9,578 nucleotides of DNA, taken from contig JASLEM010000524.1 of NCBI GenBank assembly GCA_030151165.1, forward strand, positions 1 to 9,578. Reading direction: 5' to 3'. Shown piece by piece: positions 5,944 to 9,578 of this stretch (position 1 is its first letter; every line of letters begins with the position of its first letter). The stretch comes from Burkholderiaceae bacterium (GTDB lineage Bacteria; Pseudomonadota; Gammaproteobacteria; Burkholderiales; Burkholderiaceae). The notes under the pieces are model-generated. The model did no database searches. It saw only the letters and a program-made list of their open reading frames with translations, and was not told the DNA's origin. The position numbers and the translations under genes were made by a program.

Positions 5944-6413
5944 GCGGCGCGGCGGCGGTCCGGCCCGTCGTGCGGCCGGTGACGCGGGCGGACTTCGACG
6001 CCTGGCTCCCGCTCTGGCACGGCTACAACGCGTTCTACGGCCGCAGCGGCGAGACCGCGCTGCCGGACGCGATCACGCGCACCACGTGGTCGCGCTTCTT
6101 CGACGGCTACGAGCCGATGCACGCGCTCGTTGCCGAGGTCGACGGCGCGGTCGCCGGCCTCGTCCACTACCTGTTCCACCGCACGACCATCGCCGTCGGC
6201 CCGAACTGCTACCTGCAGGACCTGTTCACGACCGAAGCGGCGCGCGGCCGCGGCGTCGGGCGCGCGCTGGTCGAGGCGGTGTACGAACGCGCCGCCGATG
6301 CGGGCGCCGCGCGCGTCTACTGGCTCACGCACGAGACCAACGCCACCGCGATGCGCCTCTACGACCAGGTCGCCGAACGCTCGGGCTTCGTCGTCTATCG
6401 CAAGGCGATGTGA
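5940..6413 (+). CDS. GNAT-family N-acetyltransferase
   Basis: 157 residues with the GNAT fold: N-terminal strand VRPVTRADFDAW (11-22), motif B-like AEVDGAVAGLVHY (65-77), then the acetyl-CoA site of motif A with LQDLFTTEAARGRGVGRAL (92-110), in which RGRGVG (102-107) is the pyrophosphate loop. N134 and Y141 in THETNATAMRLYDQ fit the family's conserved Asn and general-acid Tyr. It would transfer acetyl from acetyl-CoA to an amine; the substrate is unknown. The GTG at 5940 is chosen: it overlaps the cupin stop codon (GTGA) and gives a full-length domain with no spare residues; a GTG at 5970 is an alternative. The overlap implies translational coupling with the cupin. Confidence 0.88.
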   Translation: MSGAAAVRPVVRPVTRADFDAWLPLWHGYNAFYGRSGETALPDAITRTTWSRFFDGYEPMHALVAEVDGAVAGLVHYLFHRTTIAVGPNCYLQDLFTTEAARGRGVGRALVEAVYERAADAGAARVYWLTHETNATAMRLYDQVAERSGFVVYRKAM

Positions 6414-6437
6414 GCGGGCCGACGGCGCCGGGCCGTC

Positions 6438-6446
6438 TGCTAACGT
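6438..6446 (+). promoter_or_regulatory. Candidate extended -10 promoter of the CYTH gene
   Basis: TGCTAACGT resembles an extended -10 element (TGnTATAAT), 33 bases before the CYTH start codon. No clear -35 is visible, and the gene could equally be read through from the acetyltransferase 66 bp upstream. Confidence 0.25.
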
Positions 6447-6479
6447 CGCGCTCCTTCGACCCGCACTGGAGCCCGACGG

Positions 6480-7001
6480 ATGGCCCGCAACATCGAGATC
6501 AAGGCGCGCGTCGCCGACCTGCCCGCGCTCGCCGCGCGCGCCGCGGCCATCGCCGATGCGGGCCCCACGCCCATCGCGCAGGACGACACGTTCTTCGCCA
6601 GCGCGACCGGCCGCCTCAAGCTGCGCGCCTACGCCGACGGCACCGGCCACCTGATCTTCTACCGCCGCCCCGACCAGGGCGGGCCGAAGGAGTCGTTCTA
6701 CGTGCTCTCGCCGACCGTCTCGCCCGACACGCTGCGCGAGGCGCTCACGCTCGCGCACGGCGCGACCGGCCGCGTGGTCAAGCAGCGCACGCTGTTCCTG
6801 GTCGGCCGCACGCGCATCCATCTCGACCGCGTCGAAGGGCTCGGTGATTTCATGGAGCTCGAGGTCGTGCTGGCGGACGGCGAGCCGTCCGAGGCCGGCG
6901 TGCGCGAGGCGCATGAGCTGATGGCGCGGCTCGGGATCGAGGCGGGCGCGTTGGTCGAGGGCGCGTACGTCGACCTGCTGCGCGAGCGGGGTTCCACGTG
7001 A
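6480..7001 (+). CDS. CYTH-domain protein (class IV adenylate cyclase-like triphosphate tunnel enzyme)
   Basis: 173 residues, one CYTH domain. The N-terminal strand is NIEIKAR (4-10): E6 and K8 of the ExExK signature are kept but its first glutamate is N4. Further tunnel residues are GRLKLR (44-49), FYRRPD (60-65), K101 and R103, R110 and R112, D116, and the metal-binding E126 and E128 in LGDFMELEV (121-129). CYTH enzymes bind organic triphosphates and Mg2+; members include CyaB adenylate cyclase, thiamine triphosphatase and inorganic triphosphatase. This short single-domain form is usually annotated as class IV adenylate cyclase, but activity cannot be assigned from sequence. Start ATG has GGAG (6468-6471) 8 bases upstream. 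It lies 66 bp after the acetyltransferase and 59 bp before the NTF2-like gene on the same strand. Confidence 0.88.
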   Translation: MARNIEIKARVADLPALAARAAAIADAGPTPIAQDDTFFASATGRLKLRAYADGTGHLIFYRRPDQGGPKESFYVLSPTVSPDTLREALTLAHGATGRVVKQRTLFLVGRTRIHLDRVEGLGDFMELEVVLADGEPSEAGVREAHELMARLGIEAGALVEGAYVDLLRERGST

Positions 7002-7060
7002 CGGCGTGACGTCGGCGCGGGCGCGCGGCGTGCTCCGTCGCGGTCTCGAAAGGAACGACG

Positions 7061-7438
7061 ATGTCCGATGCCACCCCCGACCCCGCCACGCTCGTCCGCC
7101 AGACCTTCGACGCCTACCGCGCCCGCGACCGCGCCGCGATCGAACGGCTGATCGCCAACGACTTCCGCTTCACCAGCCCGTACGATGACGCGATCGACCG
7201 CGCCACCTACTTCGAGCGCTGCTGGCCCAACGCCGAGCGCATCCGCGAGTTCACGCTCGAGCGCGTCGTCGTCGACGGCGACACCGCGTTCGTGACCTAC
7301 CTGGCGCGCACGGTCGACGGCGTCGAGTTCCGCAACACCGAGTTCCACCGCTGCCGCGGCGGGCAGGTCGTCGGCGTCGACGTCTATTTCGGGGCGAGTT
7401 ACAAGGACGGGCGATTCGTCGCCAAGGCGCCGGGCTGA
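7061..7438 (+). CDS. NTF2/SnoaL-like family protein
   Basis: 125 residues of the nuclear transport factor 2 / SnoaL-like alpha+beta barrel: N-terminal helix LVRQTFDAYRARDRAAIERLIANDFRF (11-37), a segment FTSPYDDAIDRATYFERCWP, then strands TLERVVVDGDTAFVTYLARTVDGVEFRNTEFHRCRGGQVVGVDVYFG. The fold serves isomerases, dehydratases and binding proteins with very different ligands, so no reaction can be named. The ATG at 7061 follows a good ribosome site (AAAGGA, 7049-7054). It ends 16 bp from the convergent DUF1294 gene and its stop codon sits in the left arm of the hairpin at 7428-7465. Confidence 0.85.
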   Translation: MSDATPDPATLVRQTFDAYRARDRAAIERLIANDFRFTSPYDDAIDRATYFERCWPNAERIREFTLERVVVDGDTAFVTYLARTVDGVEFRNTEFHRCRGGQVVGVDVYFGASYKDGRFVAKAPG

Positions 7439-7465
7439 GCGCGGCGCGCGCGGCTCAACCCGGCG
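7428..7465. terminator. Bidirectional terminator-like hairpin spanning two convergent stop codons
   Basis: CGCCGGG (7428-7434) pairs with CCCGGCG (7459-7465); after one C-A mismatch (7435/7458), TGAGC (7436-7440) pairs with GCTCA (7453-7457). The result is 12 base pairs around a GC-rich 12-base loop. The left TGA is the stop of the NTF2-like gene and pairs with the TCA that is the stop of the DUF1294 gene on the other strand. There is no T-tract on either side, so it is not a classical intrinsic terminator, but its position between convergent genes supports a transcript-end role for both. Confidence 0.5.
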
Positions 7466-7850
7466 TGTGCGGGCCCAGCGTCGCCAGCCACGCGAACGCC
7501 GCGACATTCGCCGCCACGCCGACCCAGAACCGCACGCGGAACGACCACTTCGCCGTCTTGTGCCGCAGCACCTGCTGCGCGACGATCGCGCCCGGCCAGC
7601 CGCCGACGTAGCCGGCGCCGAGCAGCATCGACTCGGGGATCCGCTCCCGCCCCGCGACCGCCGCCGACTTGTCGACCGCGTACAGCACGAACGCCAGCAC
7701 GCTCGCGCCGCCGTAGAGCCAGCCGGCCCACGCGGGCACGCCGCGCAGCAGGGCGACGAGGAGCCAGGCGAGCGCGAAGGCGCCGAGCGCGACGAGGCTC
7801 GCGGCGTCGACGCCGCCTCGCGCGCGCGGGGCGCCCGTCGCGCGTGACAC
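7455..7850 (-). CDS. DUF1294 membrane protein
   Basis: 131 residues with the DUF1294 core: YAVDKSAAVAGRERIPE (57-73), GYVGGWPGAIVAQQVLRHKTAKWSFRVRFW (80-109). Hydrophobic segments at about 18-36, 41-57, 76-92 and 108-125 indicate three or four membrane passes in the inner membrane. Function unknown; in many proteobacteria the same domain is fused behind a cold-shock RNA-binding domain, which is absent here. No ATG lies near the N-terminus; GTG at 7850 is the nearest plausible start and falls 29 bp after the dbpA stop, but no good ribosome site precedes it, so the exact start is uncertain. Spacing and strand suggest cotranscription with dbpA, whose RNA-related role makes the pairing suggestive. 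Confidence 0.8.
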   Translation of the reverse strand: MSRATGAPRARGGVDAASLVALGAFALAWLLVALLRGVPAWAGWLYGGASVLAFVLYAVDKSAAVAGRERIPESMLLGAGYVGGWPGAIVAQQVLRHKTAKWSFRVRFWVGVAANVAAFAWLATLGPHTPG

Positions 7851-7879
7851 GCGTGCCGCGCGCGCGCCGGCGCGGCGCG

Positions 7880-9316
7880 TCAATCCACGATCCCTTCGAT
7901 CCGCCGTGCGCGCACGCGCTTGCCCTTCACGAGCCCGGCGTTCAGCTTCGACAACGCCTTGTCCGCGATGCCGCGCTCGACGGCCACGTAGGTCGACATG
8001 TCCGTCACGTTGATCTTGCCGATCTGCGCGCCGGGGAAGCCCATGTCCTTGGTCAGCGCGCCCAGCACGTCGCCGGGGCGGATCTTCTCCTTGCGGCCGC
8101 CGAGGATCTGGATCGTGACCATCGGCGCGACGAGCGGCTTGTCGGAGCCCTGGTCGAGCTCTTCGAGCTTGTGCCACTGCGTCTCGGCCTTCTGGATCAG
8201 CTCGACCTGCCCGACGCGGCCCATCTCCTCCATGCTGGCCAGGTTCAGTGCGAGCCCTTCCTCGCCGGCGCGGCCGGTGCGGCCGATGCGGTGGATGTGG
8301 ACTTCGGGCTCGTAGGTGACGTCGACGTTGATGACGCACTCGAGCTGCGCGATGTCGAGCCCGCGCGCGGCGACGTCGGTCGCGACGAGCACGCTGCAGC
8401 TGCGGTTGGCGAACTGGATCAGCACCTGGTCGCGATCGCGCTGCTCGAGGTCGCCGTGCAGCGCGATGGCCTGGATGCCTTCGGCGGTGAGGACGTCGAC
8501 CAAGTCGCGGCACTGCTGGCGCGTGTTGCAGAACGCGAGCGTGCTGGCGGGCTGGAAGTGGCGCAGCAGGCGGCCGACGGCGTGCAGGCGCTGGTTCGGC
8601 GCGACCTCGTACCAGAGCTGGCGGATCTGCGTGGCGGCGTGGCGGCTCTCGACCTTGACCGTCTGCGGGTTGCGCATGAACTGTTGGCTCAGCTTCGCGA
8701 TGCCCTCGGGGTAGGTCGCGGAGAACAGCAGCGTCTGGCGCGTCTTCGGGCAGGCCTGCGCGACGGCCTTGATGTCGTCGACGAAGCCCATGTCCAGCAT
8801 GCGGTCGGCCTCGTCGAGCACCAGCGTCTTCAGGCCGTCGAGGTCGAGCGAGCCGCGCTCGAGCAGGTCGAGCACGCGGCCCGGCGTGCCGACGATCACG
8901 TGCGCGCCGTGCTCCAGGCTCGCGAGCTGGTTGCGCACCGGCACGCCGCCGACGATCGTCAGCACCTTGATGTTCTCCTCGGAGCGCGCGAGGCGGCGCG
9001 TCTCGACGGCGACCTGCTCGGCGAGCTCGCGCGTCGGGCACAGCACGAGCGCCTGGATGCCGAAGTGGCGCGGGTTGAGCTTGTCGAGCATCGCGAGCGC
9101 GAACGCCGCGGTCTTGCCGCTGCCCGTCTTGGCCTGCGCGAGCAGGTCGTGGCCGGCGAGCGCGACCGGCAGCGCGGCGGCCTGGATCGGCGTCATGTCG
9201 ACGTAGCCGAGCTGCGTCAGGTTGGCGATGACCTGGGGGGCGAGCGCGAGCTGGCTGAACGGCGTCGACGGTGGTGTCGACGGATTGGCGGACGCGGGCG
9301 TGGCAGGCGAGTTCAT
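7880..9316 (-). CDS. dbpA: ATP-dependent RNA helicase DbpA (DEAD-box)
   Basis: 478 residues. Helicase core in order: Q motif region (F20 to Q45), Walker A AKTGSGKT (62-69), PTREL (94-98), GG (123-124), TPGR (144-147), DEAD (168-171), SAT (199-201), ATDVAARGLDI (312-322) and HRIGRTGR (342-349). The C-terminal domain (about 398-476), with KIRPGDVLGALTKDMGFPGAQIGKINVTD and STYVAVER, is the RRM-like domain that in DbpA recognises hairpin 92 of 23S rRNA, so the protein should act in late 50S subunit assembly. A Pro/Ser/Thr-rich leader (1-19) precedes the core. The ATG at 9316 is the only good start before the Q motif. No Shine-Dalgarno is obvious; GATAAT lies 5 bases upstream of the ATG. Followed 29 bp later by the DUF1294 gene. 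Confidence 0.96.
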   Translation of the reverse strand: MNSPATPASANPSTPPSTPFSQLALAPQVIANLTQLGYVDMTPIQAAALPVALAGHDLLAQAKTGSGKTAAFALAMLDKLNPRHFGIQALVLCPTRELAEQVAVETRRLARSEENIKVLTIVGGVPVRNQLASLEHGAHVIVGTPGRVLDLLERGSLDLDGLKTLVLDEADRMLDMGFVDDIKAVAQACPKTRQTLLFSATYPEGIAKLSQQFMRNPQTVKVESRHAATQIRQLWYEVAPNQRLHAVGRLLRHFQPASTLAFCNTRQQCRDLVDVLTAEGIQAIALHGDLEQRDRDQVLIQFANRSCSVLVATDVAARGLDIAQLECVINVDVTYEPEVHIHRIGRTGRAGEEGLALNLASMEEMGRVGQVELIQKAETQWHKLEELDQGSDKPLVAPMVTIQILGGRKEKIRPGDVLGALTKDMGFPGAQIGKINVTDMSTYVAVERGIADKALSKLNAGLVKGKRVRARRIEGIVD

Positions 9317-9321
9317 TCCGA

Positions 9322-9327
9322 ATTATC
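9322..9327 (-). promoter_or_regulatory. Candidate -10 element of dbpA
   Basis: The complement reads GATAAT, five of six matches to TATAAT, ending 5 bases before the dbpA ATG. If used, RNA would start at or within the start codon, giving a leaderless message at best. No convincing -35 lies 15-18 bases upstream. Confidence 0.3.
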
Positions 9328-9442
9328 CGCGACCGCGTGGACGAACGCACGGGTTTGTACCGAGGGCCGCGGGTACGATGGCTGCACCCGATGGCGCTCA
9401 CGCGCGCTTTTTCCTGCTTTTCCGCGCAACATGCTCCCCGAG

Positions 9443-9578
9443 ATGACCGATTCGACACGCCGCTTCAGCCCCGCCGCCGAGCGCAACCGCCAGCCGATCC
9501 TGGAGGTGCTGCAGCGCACGCTGCCCGCGCGCGGGCGCGCGCTGGAGATCGCCAGCGGCAGCGGGCAGCACGTGTCCT
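9443..9578 (+). CDS. DUF938 methyltransferase-like protein (5' part only)
   Basis: The first 45 residues are in the window; the gene runs off the right edge. MTDSTRRFSPAAERNRQPIL followed by a short helix and ALEIASGSGQHVS matches the start of DUF938 proteins: the SPAAERNxxPI box and then the glycine-rich SAM-binding motif I (EIASGSGQH) of class I methyltransferases. The substrate of this family is not established. An in-frame ATG at 9431 would add MLPE; the inner start matches the usual beginning of the family better, and neither has a clear ribosome site. Divergent from dbpA across about 126 bp, in which TACGAT at 9374-9379 is a possible -10 element. Confidence 0.85.
   Translation, partial: MTDSTRRFSPAAERNRQPILEVLQRTLPARGRALEIASGSGQHVS

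Noticed and set aside
5430..6914. Minus-strand open frame upstream of the regulator, covering the cupin, acetyltransferase and CYTH genes
   Set aside because: It is antisense to three genes with recognisable domains and its own translation is low-complexity; the regulator homology begins only at 5429.
9399..9417. GC-rich run followed by TTTTT between dbpA and the DUF938 gene, terminator-like on the plus strand
   Set aside because: No plus-strand gene ends upstream of it; the nearest genes diverge from this spacer, and the possible GCGC stem is only four base pairs.

Overview
The window is very GC-rich, tightly packed DNA from a bacterial chromosome. Its gene set (CioAB-type bd oxidase with a GbsR-like regulator, DbpA, DUF938 and BON lipoprotein) suggests a betaproteobacterium, probably Burkholderiales. 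That assignment is inferred from protein resemblance and composition, not from a marker gene. I see no tRNA, rRNA, CRISPR array, insertion sequence, integrase or phage gene. Because stop codons are rare, long antisense frames (up to about 830 codons) lie over real genes and should not be read as genes.

Layout. Positions 1-654 (minus) hold a two-gene cell-envelope/stress unit: a lipoprotein with two BON domains, then the start of a tiny lmo0937-type membrane protein that runs off the left edge. After a 183-bp divergent spacer, 838-2457 (plus) encodes a complete S53 serine-carboxyl peptidase (sedolisin/kumamolisin type) with its propeptide. Convergent to it, 2480-5429 (minus) is a three-gene operon: a GbsR/MarR-type regulator, then both subunits of a cyanide-insensitive-type cytochrome bd quinol oxidase (cioA/cydA and cioB/cydB). 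Upstream of the regulator is a perfect AT-rich inverted repeat (5448-5471), the best operator candidate in the window. The regulator may be translated from a leaderless mRNA.

Positions 5611-7438 (plus) carry four small soluble-protein genes: a cupin, a GNAT acetyltransferase overlapping it, a CYTH-fold triphosphate-binding protein and an NTF2/SnoaL-like protein. Convergent to these, 7455-9316 (minus) is dbpA, the DEAD-box helicase of 23S rRNA maturation, followed by a DUF1294 membrane protein. A long hairpin spanning both stop codons (7428-7465) probably terminates the plus and minus units together. The right edge (from about 9443, plus) holds the start of a DUF938 methyltransferase-like gene.

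How they work together. The clearest functional unit is regulator + bd oxidase. CioAB oxidises quinol with O2 without pumping protons and tolerates respiratory inhibitors. The cysteine-free GbsR-like repressor with its palindrome is a plausible self-contained switch for it. The remaining genes look like ordinary chromosomal content. I find no convincing undescribed multi-gene system. The points most worth following are the regulator-operator pair, the symmetric stop-codon hairpin and the internal duplication in the BON lipoprotein.
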